Assembly (NCBI GenBank): GCA_020746105.1
Contig: CM036626.1
Coordinates: forward strand, 21,131,001-21,195,000
Length of the DNA stretch: 64,000 nucleotides
Direction: 5' to 3'
Source: Trogon surrucura
Lineage: Eukaryota; Chordata; Aves; Trogoniformes; Trogonidae
The position numbers and the translations under genes are program-made. Below the pieces are notes generated by a model. It saw only the letters and a program-made list of their open reading frames with translations, was not told the origin of the DNA and ran no database searches. This document shows positions 25,387 through 38,541 of this stretch, one piece after another. Position 1 is the stretch's first letter, and each line of letters opens with the position of its first letter.

Positions 25387-27619
25387 CAGCTGAGAAAGGT
25401 GACTGGTAGGACTATCTCTTTATTGCTGCCTACTCATTTTCAGGAAAGATGCTTTGAGGAAGAGGAGCGCTACGGCTCGTCTGTAACACAGAGCTTCAGT
25501 TTGGGTCCGTTTGTGCAAGGAAACCATATTGCAACAATGGATCTGGAAATGACAGAGATTGCAGTCTAACTACTTATGGAAAATAAAGTAATAGATGGAA
25601 GCACTCTATATATAGTCGTACAAGGTGAGGTAGGTTTTTAAAGATGCTATGGTTGTCGATTACTCCTAAATCACCACCTCAGGTCTGTATGTGTAACTCC
25701 ACATGTGACCAGTCGGTGGTAAGTGCTCCAGCCATGAGCCAGCTCTCAGTTTGTTGAAACTGATTAGTTTGCTGTGTGTAATTGGCTTTGTGAGGAGCAG
25801 AGACCTGCTCTAAATGAAGATGCAGTGTGCAGCCGCTCTCATACCCACCCTAATACTCTTTCCTCCAGTAGAAGTGGAGATTTAAGTCAGAAAGGCTCAG
25901 ATACGCTTATATTTTCTATTTCTTCCCTCTTCTCTCTCTTCCCATCTGCTGTAACTGCTGACATCAGTTGAAACAGCAAAAAAAAATAAATATTTTTTTC
26001 CACAGACCCAGTGTGCAAATGACATTGGATTTATAAACCTGACGGGGGCTTGCTTGCCTTCCTGGACTTGCGATCTCCGAAAAATTTCACCTCGACTGCA
26101 AAATGCAAGTGCAAGAGAAATGTGTTTTGTTCCCCAGCGAGCACAGAGGACGGTGAAGTGATCAGACATCTCCCAACGGTGTCTGGGCCCTTTCCTCGGC
26201 GTTGGGAGCAGGTTAGGTCTCATGTCAGGCAGCAGCAGCGCCCGAGGCAACGTCTCTTCAGCTTTACGGTTTATGGTCCAATTCAGTTGATTAAGGATCT
26301 TTTTGTATCTTGCCTTAGGAAAGAGTTCTGGGTGGAGAAATCACTTTATGCCCCATTTATTCCCAGTGATAAGGTGGTCTTGCAGGTCGAGAAATTCCAA
26401 CCTTGAGGAATTATCTGAAGTACATCACCTGCCCTTGCCATGAGAGAGCCTTCCCTGCCGGGGCGGGGAAGCAGCTGTGGACTTGTCTCTGCTTCCTCGG
26501 TGGCCACAGCCTGCTGCTCCCCACCAGTAAATAGTAGGGAAAATCTAAGGGTAAAAAGTATTGTTGATCATGCAGCAGTGGGTTGTTTGTTTTTTTTTTA
26601 TATTATTAGCCCTGATTTACAATATTGGTGAAGAAGAAATAATTACCAGCCATTCATCGAGCTTTCCTTTTAGCCATGATGCTGCAAGAATAAAGCTAGA
26701 GCTGGCAACTAATTTCCTTGTAGGCTTTTGTGAAAAATGCAGGATTATCCCCCTCATTTCACCCGTTCAGCTTGTTCCTAGCTCATTTTGCTTTGCTGTT
26801 TCACTAAGGAATGCCAATTCTGCCTCATGACTCCATCCCTTCCTGGCTGACACATTGATCCTTCCTCAGGAGGCTCCGTAGCATGTTCCTTTGTAGTTCA
26901 GTATTATATTCTAACCTCAGTATAATGATTTCATGTAAAACACAAAGACATTTTCACCCTACAAGTTTAAAAATACGCCACGTTTTGCGGTGGTGCTGTC
27001 TGCATTCAGCACCCCAGCACCAGCAGAAGCGAACCAGACACATTTGCAGGATGAAGCAGCGTGTTTGAATGAAATTGTTATTTTTAGGAGAGAATGTAAT
27101 AGAGGTGTGTCTTGCAGCATCTTGACTTTTCAGTTGAAATCTCTTATTTAAGTACTCTCAGAGTATTTAAGAAACTTTCTCGTGAGCGTAGAAATGGAGG
27201 TGGTACAGGGCAGGGGTGTTTGTCCAATTCCAGAGGCTTTGTGCCCCGGGTTAGGTACGTGCCACTATGATTTGTGCTACAACAAGCGTGAGAGAAACCC
27301 TCGATAACCCCTGACCTGGGGTCATTTTACTTACCATTACTTTCTGGTAAAAATCTTCCTATCTCCAGATTTGGCAAATGCTTTGCGGGTAGATTGTCCA
27401 CCATGTGTAGTTTCTTCTCGTTAGCCCCAGAAGCACTCTGGCCATCTCTCATAGTAGCAGCACTTCACCAGTGCAACAACTCTTTCCCTACTACTCTTTA
27501 AACCGCATCGCTTCTGGCAGAGTTGAGAGAAAAATAAGCGGGGAATCCACCCTTAGCCCCAGAGCTGACACAAACTCTTCTGCACCGTAATCCCTTGGCT
27601 CTACTGACATTTACTCTTC

Positions 27620-27800
27620 TCGCGCCGCCTTCTGCGCTTGGCTGTTGATGTTAATTTTTGCGCCTCCGCTAACCTTGCATAAATTCCGATGACGCCTAGG
27701 GTCAGTGCTGCTGCATTTTATTTAATCCTGTTTTCCTCCTTCCCATAAGCAATTTACCGGCACGTGATGATTTGATTTTCCTGGCACCCCCACTTACTTT
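27620..27800. promoter_or_regulatory. Candidate conserved element that retains CpGs
   Basis: CpG dinucleotides are frequent here ('tctcgcgccgccttctgcgc', 'ttgcgcctccgc', 'ccgatgacgcctag', 'accggcacgtgatg'), while the flanking kilobases are CpG-poor. A CACGTG E-box lies near 27762. Retained CpGs in a desert suggest either hypomethylation or selection. There is no long open frame and no promoter core motif. Confidence 0.22.
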
Positions 27801-28736
27801 TTCGCTTTTCTTTATCAGTTGATTTACTGCCTCTAGACAGAAGATGAATAGTTTGCACTTTGTACTCTTAAATCAAAATGGAATGGAAAAGACTGGTTTA
27901 ATCATATTTTATTCCAACCCCACTTATCTGTATCACCTATTGCTTAGCCCTGTCAAGAGTGATATGTCTGCAATATCCTATCTTTGCTGTTTGCTCACCA
28001 CAGCACCACAGCTTTTGCTTATTCATGATTCCAGCATTGTTTTATAACAAAGCTGGGTGAAAAGCTCCTGGAGCAGCTCATCGCCGATTCCGATGGTTTG
28101 AGGAATGAGAAGGAGTTTAGTCGAGAGTAGCATTTCAAAAATGGTTTATATTTCCATTTAAACCTCCCTATATTCTGAATACAAACTCTAAACTAGGTCT
28201 TATTTCAGCATGACATACATATGCTTAACATTGAACTTATTTCAGGCTTTCCAGCTATGTGTACGTTTTACTTGAAGTAGTAATGTCTAAGTAGTAAAGA
28301 ATTAAAGACCAGTAACCATTGGACTAATGGCCATTTTAGAATGGGCTTATATACCGTGTCAAGTCTGGGTCTGAGTGCACAAATTAGTTTTGATTTATAA
28401 TTTGAGTTTGTTTTGCACTGAATTCTAAAGCAGGAATTAAAGCAACTTCATTAAAATATTTAATATTTTATATATATACACAAATGAATATATTTAAAGC
28501 ACCTTTTTAAGACAGTGTAGTGTTTTTATTTGAAATAAAAAGAAATATGGACTAGTTTGTCAATCAACTTTGAATTTTATGGTTCAAGCTTCATGGCTAC
28601 ACCTCCCTCATGTTTTGGTTAATGAATTTGGAAAGAAGAAATCCATTCCTTTCATGGTCAAAACCACACCATTAAAACCATTCCAGTGTGGCTTGACAAT
28701 GCAAAGTGGTTTAGATCTCAAAACGCTACAGGGTTT

Positions 28737-28755
28737 AAAAAAAAAAAAAAAAAAA
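28737..28755. repeat. Poly-A run, 19 bases
   Basis: A pure A-run that follows 'ctacagggttt'. It could be the tail of an unrecognised retrocopy, but no gene-like sequence or polyadenylation signal is seen directly upstream. Confidence 0.9.
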
Positions 28756-28803
28756 TCTGAAAATTAAATAATCAAATGAGTAAGTTTCTCACCTTACATA
28801 CTG

Positions 28804-28822
28804 ATATATATATATATATATA
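28804..28822. repeat. (AT)n microsatellite
   Basis: An uninterrupted run of about nine to ten AT units, likely polymorphic in length. Another AT-rich tract lies at 28451-28495. Confidence 0.9.
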
Positions 28823-31753
28823 CACGCTGAATTCAAATTACTTTTCATCAAAAGAAAACCTCTGACAGGGGCAGGCAGTGACAGGATGTTTTTTTCTTTG
28901 CTTTTTTCTTGAACTGTATTTGAGCTGACACGATGTGTGTGGAGAAGTTGACCTTTTAACGGAGCTGGGTTTTCAACCTGAAGCACATGAAGCTTTCTGC
29001 TCTGCTGTACTCATCTCCGCTTTTAGCAATAAAGCAATTAAAGATCTCCTTTATTTGATCAACTGGGGAGCACCGTTGGTGTAACTTTCTTTTTCCTTCT
29101 TCCCTGTTGCCAGAGTACGGAATGATTTATAATGGCTGGAGCAGTTCTGCGTGTGGCTGTGAACAGTTTATTCAGAATTTCTCATTTTTTTCCACTGGAG
29201 TGTAGCCACATAGATGATACTACATGGTTTTAACTTGTTTGCTATTTTACTGGCTGTGGATCAAGGGATAGAATGGCTTTTGTGTTCAACTTCAAGGGCT
29301 TAGACTCAAGACCACGTCCTGTGTCATCACTTAACGCTGTGACCCCTTTGAGGGGACTGAGCTAAATTGAAATGTATCTTATACAGAGCTAAAGCTAAAA
29401 CCACAGTCCTGGCTGAGCAAGGCTTTTCAAAGGTATGCTATTCACTGGTGTGGTTTGAGGGTTTTTTTAAATAATTTTATAATATTTTCCACAGCTTTCT
29501 CCACAATCCACTTAAAAGTCACTTTTCTATTTTGACCACTCATCCTGTTATTATGTACAATTCTCTTTTCAGCAGCCGAAGAAGATTATCATCCAAAATA
29601 CTGCATTATTGAGATAAAATAAAACTTTCTGTTTGGTCAGGCTAATGGAATTTCTGGCCACCTCAGCCTGTCAGCTCTGGTGTTGCTCCTGCCCAAGAGC
29701 AACGGGTCGGCTACCGACATGGGCTGAAGGGTGCCGATGCTCCGAGCACCCAGTACTAATTTTAACCAATAAGTGCAAAGGTGTATTTGTTTTGCAGGTC
29801 TTGGTTTGCCCAATTGACAGCACCCCTCTCCTTATTTTTCTCCGTTCTTAAGCTTTATTCAGTCTGAACTTATTTTGAAAGCCATGAGCATTGCTGAAGC
29901 CATCGTCTTCCTCCAGTTATGTGTGGTGGTGCTTTGCTGTTTCACCACCCCATGCCAGTTAGCGAAACCCGAGGTGTTTCCCTCCTACACAAATAAGTTA
30001 AAGGGTTATAAGACATTTCTTGCAACCCCTTGCAGCCTCTGGGAAAAGTACCACGGGATATTTAGAGAGGAGCCCAGTTGGCAGGCGGTTGTTGGCGGCG
30101 ACGGGCGATGCAGAGGTTGGACCATTCAAAACTCGAGATTCTCTGCTCGGGGAAAAGGAGCTGCTGAGGCTGATGCTTGTGTTCAGGAGAAGCTGAGGCT
30201 GCTTGGTGGAACAAGTAGCTTGTGTGCTTCTTGTCTGGTCAATCCAATGCCTGGGAGCAGCCTGAGTCCCTTTGAAAGCAGCAGGACCTCGGGGGCAGTC
30301 GCCGGTCACTGCTGAACGCCTCCCACGTTGTGCTGAAGGAAGACCTGCTCTAAAGCTCAGGATCTCAATAGGCTTCTCTCGGTGTCCTTGCTCCTCACTA
30401 TGTTATTAAATCACTGATCTTCTCTTGCTGCTTTTCTGACTGTATTTGTTCTTTTCAAGATTGATGTGGCTTCAGGGTCGCGTCTTCCTCGGGTGTCACT
30501 GAGATCTTATTGAGTGTTTAAAAATGGGACTCATTCCTTCTGAGCCAACTTTGCCTTGGCTTTTTTGGCTGATAAATAACAGAAATGTCCTCTGGTGATG
30601 CCTGTCTTTCTCCATCAGTTATGGAATTTCAGCCAGGCAATGCTTCAACAGCTATCACTGATGTGAAAAATACCCTCCCTGTCTGAAAGGACGTAGATGT
30701 GAAAAATAATGGTAGAAATCAGAGGTGGCCCTAGAAGTTATTCTGCCCTGTGAAGAAGGCTACCTAATTTGCATTTATTGTAGTCTTTTTTTGCTTTATT
30801 CTTTTTATCAGAAAAGCAAATTTAACTGGAGGATCCATTGCTGTCTTGTGCTTGCTGTCTTTGCAAATAATAGAGGACTTATGGAAATCTCCCGTAGGAA
30901 AATGGTAGTTTTGAGCAGAATCCATTTGGTTCAGTTTCTTCCAGAACACATCTGAAGAATACAGAGAAATCCTTTTCAGTGCTAAAGCTCTAGTTGTCTT
31001 GTTAAATTGTCGCTTTTGAGTGAAGAAATGGATTGACATTGATACTATTTTTTTTTCCTTTTACATTGATATCCAAGTTTTTTTGTGTCAGTCTGATATG
31101 ACAGAAACTGAGATTTGTCTTTAATATTTCTAGTTGACTGACAGTTCAGTGTCTTTGATGGAGAGGGTAAAGTTTTATACACTTCTTGTAGGGATTACCC
31201 TGTTTAATATCTTCTCTTCCTTGCATTTCTCTTGAATGGAATACAAAGTTGACTCCAAAGTGAACGAATCCCTATTAAGACGTACAGACTTTAATGCGTG
31301 TGTTAACTAAATTATCCATCTGGGATTCACCACGCATTCTTGGTTCTCCACCAGGTCGTACCTTTCCCACAAGAGGCGATATCACTGTTAAATTCTGAAA
31401 AATCCCTGCTGAGACCACTGCTCCCGTGTGCTCTAAGGACCACCAGGAAGCACACCACCATTCCTAACAGTGCTGGCTTTTAGTGCCCTAGAACTATGGG
31501 GTTTATATATCTATATCTATTTATAAACATGAAGAAAGAGATCCAAGGTCCTCTATATAGATGCATCGCTCATGATTTTAGCAAATGCATCCCAAATGGG
31601 GGGAGAGGCTCACTGAGTTTTTTAACAACTCTAACATTTTCTCTGCAGGTAAAAGCCACTTCTGCTCTGCTTTGGAATGAAAACCAAAAGAAAATGTTCC
31701 TACCTGAGCCTAATTCATCAGAACCAACCTGTAGTGACGTGAAGTTACACAGC

Positions 31754-31769
31754 TTTTTTTTTTTTTTTT
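31754..31769. repeat. Poly-T run, 16 bases
   Basis: An uninterrupted T-run followed by 'aattattgttctatagg'. No adjacent element recognised. Confidence 0.9.
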
Positions 31770-34700
31770 AATTATTGTTCTATAGGAGGTTTATTGGGAC
31801 TAACTTGTTGCAGTCCACCAGATTGACTCAGGCCCGTGTTCGGGATGTGGTTCTACCCAGGTTCTGTAATACAGGAGAGGTTACAAAAATTGAGTTTGGT
31901 TTCTAGGATTGGGATTTTGCTTTTTATGCATCTGAAAGGAATGCTGTGCAGCCCCACGGATTTCAGGCGCTTAGAGCGGGCATGTGGGAACCAGTTTTTG
32001 CATTGCTCATAGAAGTGGCTTCTAAGTAGCCTTGATAAATGTGTCTACGAAGTGTTCTGCAGTCTGAAAACGGTGTGATTATTCCCAGCACTTTCCGGTC
32101 TCTGTGAATCAATGAGTATTTATTGTTAAATGTAGGTGGGAATATAAAGGTGTGCGTTTAGTCTGTTATTGTCCAACGGTGTCCTGTACACTTCCTCTGC
32201 AATTTAAATATCTTCTGTCAGGCTGGCCTTTTCTGCATCTCCAGTGAGGTTATTCTGCAAAGCAGGTGTGATTTACTGAAATAAAAGGAGTAATACAGAT
32301 AGTAAATTTAATCACCATTATTAAGACTCCGATACCTATAATATTTAAGTTTGTCACTGCCTATCTTCCTCTCCTTAATATGCCATTACTATACACTGTT
32401 CTACACTTGTCGGTGTGAATCTGGGAATAGAGGTAAAGCCTAAATGTAAGTCGGACTGCATTCCTATGCATGAAGAAAACCTCCAGTAATTACCCAAGTA
32501 AAACATGTATATTGGACAGTGAAGGGGCAGTTCCAAACAAAACCAACAAAATAACATCTGATAATAATGCTGCTGAAGATTCAACAGTGAATAATTTGGA
32601 AGTGAGTCCTTGCAAGTGGCAGTAAAGGAGCACTGGCTGTTTTCCCTATAGCCGTATCCTCTAGGCTCTCTGCCTCATTGATTCACTGTCTGTTTGCTAA
32701 TCACACTTGAAAACATATTTCTTCGTCAGTGGTGGTACGTTCTAATTTCTTTTTTTTTTTCCTTTGCCCTTATTTTAACTCTGTAACTGCGTTATAACTC
32801 TGTAAATCGTTGTGGGAAATAATTTCTGTGAATTATATTGTATGGAACAAGGCTATATTGTACCAAACCGCATAAATAATTTATGTGTAAACTCTTGGTA
32901 CAACACTCTTCAAATGGGTCAGACACTGGGCAAGAGAAAGTGTCGCATAAAGCCGTACATCAGTGGGAAACTCTCCAGCCAAGCTGCTGTTCCGCTGGAC
33001 CTAAAGTTCGATGGATTATTCTGGCTGTTTTACTAATGTGAGTAAAGATTTTACTCTCAGAGTGGCAAACAGATGTATGGTGGTACCAGGGCTTGGAATC
33101 GAGGACTGACAGCATGAAATGAAAGCGATAGGCAAGGGGGGAAGCATCTCTTCCATAACATATAGGGGCTACAGTATGTTGCAGAGGTAGATTTCAGGTA
33201 TTTATTGTCAGTTGTAAATGCATCCTCGTTCGAGGTTGTTCATAGGTCTCTTTCAGCATGTGATCTGTCAGTATTTTGCAAATGATGCTCTCTGGGTGTG
33301 CAATTCTTGCAGGAACCCGCATGTTGCGGCAGCTGCAGGTAACTCCAGGTGATGTGGCATTCCAACTGGTTCCTATTAAGTCATTTATTGATCAGTGATA
33401 CGTACGTGCCTGCAGATGCTGCAGTTTAATAGGCAAATGCTGTTCTATCGTGGGGAGGGGATTCTAGTGTAAATAAATTAGTTTGGCACGTTAAGGTTGA
33501 CATGCCTCTATGGAACTGAAAGGCTCAACTATATGTTCAATCTGATTGTTGATGCCTGTGATTACGGTAAGGAAGGGTTATTGACTGAATAAGTTCATAG
33601 CAACGCTTTTCTGATCTTTTCCACGGGTATTTTTTTGCAGGGGTTATCTTTAGTTCTAGTCATTATGCTACTTTCTGAAATTAACCATTAATATAAATCC
33701 TAATCATTGGATAAATTCATATTAATTTAAATGAACATAGGATATGTATTTTAGAAATGACCGGTCTTCATATCAATGGGACCAAACACATGGAATACCA
33801 GAGATTAGAGAATATTTCTAACATTTCTGGAGCATGGAAAATGATGCTGGTGGCCTGATCCTGGGAGTACTGCAAGAGAGAATTGAACATGAATGCTTGT
33901 CAGGAGCCTTGACTTTATCAAAACACTATTGTTCCTTTCTACCTTTACTGCTACTTCTTTTCCTTGCATTACTATTAAGCTTACCAACCATGAACTGTTA
34001 TAAACACTGAGAAACATTAACATCTTTGCGCTTCACTTGTACCATAGAATATTTAAACGCAATCTCTGGTATATTTTTCCCTTGTAATTTGTCTATTCTT
34101 CAGAAATACACATTGGCGTTTAAATACATTATGAGCCCCTTGCTCATTGTATAATTGGTTTGCATTTCTGAGTGAAATGTTATAAACACGACATTAGATA
34201 CAGCATCAAGGGGCTTTCAGCTCTTCCCTACCTGAGTAATTTCTCTGTTCTGTTTTCTGGGTTCTGTCTTACCTGGGCAGTTTTAGCTGTGGATTGCTCC
34301 GAGTTGGGGAAGATGCTGCTCTTGGCTCACCTCGTGGCACGCAGGGATGCTCAGCAAGAACAGGGATCCATGAGTGCTCTGTGACTGCTTCAGGCAGTGG
34401 CCGAGCAGAGAAAGCCATGTGGTTCTGCAAGGAAAACTGGTTTTAATGGGAAGCTGGATTCAAGTGATTGCTTCTGTGGTGTTTGTTGGAAATTGGAACG
34501 TGGATGTTTAGGCTGGTCTGAAACAAACAAACAAAAGCCTTCAGCTGAAACTTCTTCTTGTGCTTGACCCAGAGACGTTATGATTTCAGTTCTCATTCTG
34601 TTTGGGTTTGGTTGGAAATTCAAGTTTTCCACTGAAAACACTTTCTGACTGGTTCGTGCACCCTGTGTGTGTGGATATGTGCATGTGCACATTCATTTCA

Positions 34701-35939
34701 GAGAATCACAAGATTCTATGAAATGGAATAGAATCGTTTACTTATATCTGTCCCTTTCAAAAAAACATGACATCTTTGAGTATGTTCTCTGTAGGGGTGG
34801 TAAAATACACTAATCTCTGTGATTATGGAGAGGGCAAAGAACTTAATGATGAGCCTGGCAGCTGCTTTTGGTAGGAACCATTTAATACATTCACGTCTTG
34901 TGACTCTCCAGCCATCCTGATTCTTTACTGACAAGCTTTTCAGCAGAAAATGTGCGATGTATGTTGGCTGTGCGACTAAATTTTTTTATAGTTTTGCTTG
35001 GCTTTTATGGGAAGACTTAACACCTGTCTCTTTGAGCAGGGAGAAGGAGATAAGTCTATTTGCAAGGAGATACAGATGAGGGCTTCGGGGCATTAATAAA
35101 AAATAAAAAAAATCCTGTCACTGCAGAGTCATGGGCTTTCCCAGCCTCCAGCAATTTGCAGCTCTGGGATTTCCCAGTCCTTTAGCCTTCTTTTTAATGC
35201 TCCACTTAGCTGCAGAACAGCCAGGTTTTATTTCCCCTACTCATGCACCTTCATCTTGACCCAGAAAGGCAATTATTTAAAATTCCGGGGATGGGTTAAT
35301 CTTTGACATCCTCACGCAGACAGAGCAAATCAGATGCCTGTATAATGCAGACCTCTAGCTTGCTGGAAAGGTTTTGAGATCGCAAGGTTGTATGTAGGCG
35401 AGTGAGGAGGCAATAAAGACTCACAGAGCTATTTCTGCATTTGAGGTCTCCCTTCAAGAGGAGATGATACCTCGTGAAACACATCTGGGGATTTCATCTG
35501 CACTGTGGGTTTCCTCAGTCTTGATCATGGACTATCTTGAACATAAATTCAAGCCAAGCCTTTGGTGGAAGTGATTTTACATCGGGAATTCGTGTTAATC
35601 AATGTCACAGAACATCCCATGGCAAGGATTTCTTCCTTTGTCTCATGGTCCAATGCTGGCTTAGTCTGATCAGGGCATGGAATTACAAAGAAAAGTTTTC
35701 TATGTAAGTTATTTTATAGATGAATGTACTATTTTTTTTTACTTTATGGACCAGACTGAAGGATGAATTCAATCATGAGAAGTTCATAACAAAAGAGGCA
35801 AAGGAAGATTAATTTCAAAAGTAGTTGTTTCTCAACCTTCACGGGAAGTCAGATTTCCTCAGACTCTGCAAATTGTTACCAACAGCCAGGTGAGTAACGA
35901 ATAAAAAATAAATAATGGGAAGAAAATTACATTAATTTC

Positions 35940-36018
35940 TTTTGGGGGGTTGTGGGGTTTTTTTGTTGTTTGTTTGGGTTGATTTTTTTTGGTTGTTGTT
36001 CTGTTTGGGTTTTTTTAA
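35940..36018. repeat. T/G-rich low-complexity tract
   Basis: TTGTTG, GGGTTTTTT and GGTTGTTG units in irregular order. The open frames across it on both strands are products of its composition. Confidence 0.8.
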
Positions 36019-37044
36019 TGAGGGAATAATGTGGAAAAAAGGCAAAGAGGGTGAAGTTTTGGGATTCATTTCTGGGTCGGCATGGCTCGCTGATTTACAT
36101 GCCATGTTGCATCTGCTCATCAAATTAAAGCCATTTCTACAGGGAGTAACGCAAGCTAGTAAACTAAATTTATCGACAGCGATTGTTTTGTGCAAGGCAA
36201 CAACTTATCTGAGTTAGCAAACCACATGTGAAATGTGCCTTTAACAAATGAAGTGATCTAATAGCTCTTTGGTTGTGGAAACCGTTTGGTGATGGGTGGA
36301 ATAGCCTGGTGTTTAATAAGTGCTGCTCATGGTCTGCTGTGCTTGTGCTGCTACACTTTGATAGGCATTGGATAAAACCCCAAATCCACTGCACTCCACA
36401 TGAGTTTTGAGTCTTTCAGGGCTTTCTCTTAAATATTCATTAAGAAATAACCATTCTAGGCAGAGCTCCAACCAGCTGGCATGTTGGCTACCAAGCCTTT
36501 CAGAAATAGGATTTAAGGGCTTTCAGATGTTTACAAACCAACTGCTCTTGATATGTGTGAACTTTCCTTCCCTCCTTCTCGTCATCCCACCTCATGCATA
36601 AAAATACTAGACATTTAATTCTAAAAAATACTGATGCATTTTGAACTGTTGCTTCAAAACAGCTTTTGCTGTGAAAGTAGCCTAAGGAGTGAGTGCACCC
36701 AATTTCTAATGCAATGAGTAGACAGTATCTACAGAAAACTCCTTGGAGGATCATAGGAGGTAGCTACTTAAACTTTGGGGCTGTTTGTAGCTGTGTAAGA
36801 TGATGAGCCATCATCTTATCACATCCCAGTAACATATATGTTAAATGCTGTTAATAAATTCATTTCAGAATAAAATCTTCCATGTGCCCTCTGAAGGCTT
36901 GGTTTCTTCTCTAAGGCAACACTGTGCTTAAGCAGATATTTAAATTACTTTGAACCATAACAGCAGCATGGTCTGACCTTACTTCATGCTTTATTTTGAA
37001 TTATGAGCACTTATTATATATGCAACATGGAAAGCGTGATGATG

Positions 37045-37125
37045 TGAGCTGGGATTCACACCTCCTGGGTTCTGTGCATGGTCAGCTCACCCCAAAACAC
37101 GTTACTAGGCAAGAGGGCGGGTTTG
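37045..37125 (+). mobile_element. MIR-like SINE remnant
   Basis: The run 'gctgggattcacacctcctgggttctg' followed by 'cagctca' resembles the MIR core region, where 'actgggagtcaggactcctgggttctattcccagctc' is typical in sauropsids. A later 'actaggcaag' fits the 'ccttgggcaag' part at roughly the right distance. No polymerase III A or B box remains readable. This would be a very old SINE, from before the bird-crocodile-turtle split. The match is short and judged by eye, so chance is a real alternative. Confidence 0.42.
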
Positions 37126-38476
37126 GGTGCAGCTCTTGGTAATTGGTAGGAACACTTGCTTTCATGGAAATCAGGCCAAATCTTTCTGCAGGTACAACAG
37201 AGATGAAAGTCCGACCTGGGCTGAGTGCCAGCTGAGCACCATGCTTAAGTAATAAGTACAATTAACCTACTAATAAACACCAACTTTGAATTAAACTCGT
37301 GTTTATAGATATATAGGATGCTTAATGTTAAGTGGAATTAATTCAGATCTGGAGGTGGTTCTGTTACAGGCGAAGATAAATAAATAATTGTGCTTGCTTC
37401 CACAGTTACCTCATTTTCTTGTAGATTATGGTATTTACCTCAACTCACGAAGGGAAAACAACGTCAAAGCTGGGACGGTTTTGCACAAACATATTTTCAC
37501 CTTAAAATAATATCCGCTGGATGTAATAATAAGAAACTTTTACGTCGTGGTAATCCGTTTGTCACTACGGGTTGCATCAGTGCTGTGAGCATCACTGAAC
37601 GGTTTGAGATGAGCTGTTTATGAAGCGTGATCCCAAAAGATCCTTCGCAAGTGCAGGAAGGTATTATTCATATTTACCACGTGAAGATGAGCTGGTGTTT
37701 GGTTCAGACAATTCAGTAGGTTACAAACATACTGCCAGCTGCAGTCTTGAAAATTCTTTTCTGTGTCATCCCTGTCCCAGGCCAGTGCCAGGCAGGAACA
37801 GGGTAGCTCTTACCTTTTTGATTTTCTTTATCCTTCAGACCGGAGAGTTTTTTGCTCCCTTTCGGTCAGACCCTGACAAGTGTTCTACCTGCAGTCCTTC
37901 GAAAATAAGTTTTGAATGTCTCTGTGCCATTTGCTTCCCTGGTATTCTCCTTTTGAGTTTTAGTCTTAATGGGATCTGTGTAGACATGCCTTCAGCTCGT
38001 TGTGTTGAACAGCAGCAGGAGAGAATTTTCTCTCGGTGAAAGTGGACTGGCCATCACGAGCAATTTCCCTTTAAATACCTTTATTTTTAGTGGTGGGCAG
38101 AGATTTGTGGAATCGCTGCCATCTGTGTGCTTCTGCCCTGACATTGCTTGAGCTGCTCTGCCAGGTACCTCCTCCCGTGGGCCCCTCTTTAGGCGAATTT
38201 TCTAGTTCAAAGGCTCTGCAGAAATCCAGTGCATCTCAACTACCCTGTCCAGCGAGACCTCTGCGCCAGCCAGGAGTCTGTTGCTGAAATCCCTCGACCT
38301 CTAATTATAGCGAGGCTTCGTGTGATGTGGTTCTCCACCCTGGAGGGACCCCTTGTGCAGACGGGAAGGCGGCGAGCTCTCCTCTTCTTCGCTGCTTTGC
38401 ATCCTGCCTTTCTTTGAGGTTTTTTGAGCTTTGCCTGCCCTTTGGACTAAACCCCTCCAGGCACCAGTAAGGATGT

Positions 38477-38541
38477 ATACTGAGTTTTAGGGTTTGGTTT
38501 TATTTGTTTTTCATACTGAGTTTTAGGGTTTGGTTTTATTT
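38477..38541. repeat. Tandem duplication, 36-bp period
   Basis: A 29-base stretch starting 'atactgagttttagggttt' occurs at 38477 and again, identical, at 38513, then runs into a T-run. Two exact copies with no divergence imply a recent local duplication by slippage or unequal exchange. No coding content. Confidence 0.9.

Larger units (their letters stand above)
25387..37044. other. Unique noncoding DNA
   Basis: No gene is recognised. Besides the listed repeats it has a direct repeat TAACTCTGTAA at 32776 and 32795 (19-base period, as in the duplication at 50.0 kb) and an E-box-rich patch near 33325-33355 (CAGCTG, CAGGTG). The open frame at about 29875-30315 starts at TTG. From its internal ATG at 29884 the first 25 residues are hydrophobic, but the rest has no recognisable domain. 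Confidence 0.65.

Noticed and set aside
27876-27945. Possible very old CR1 3' UTR ('gaatggaaaagactgg...attccaacccc')
   Set aside because: Only two short matching words with wrong internal spacing, and no downstream CR1 sequence.
29875-30315. Open frame with a signal-peptide-like start
   Set aside because: The frame start is TTG. From the ATG at 29884 a hydrophobic stretch precedes a Cys-containing tail, but the tail matches no secreted family I know, and a 103-codon frame is open on the opposite strand. Kept only as a note.
34700-34760. CR1-tail-like words (agaatcacaagattctatg, tagaatcg)
   Set aside because: No CR1 body follows on either side, so the words are probably chance.
37620-38039. 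139-codon frame with a true ATG
   Set aside because: It has one hydrophobic stretch and many Cys and Ser residues, but no recognisable domain, splice context or codon bias.
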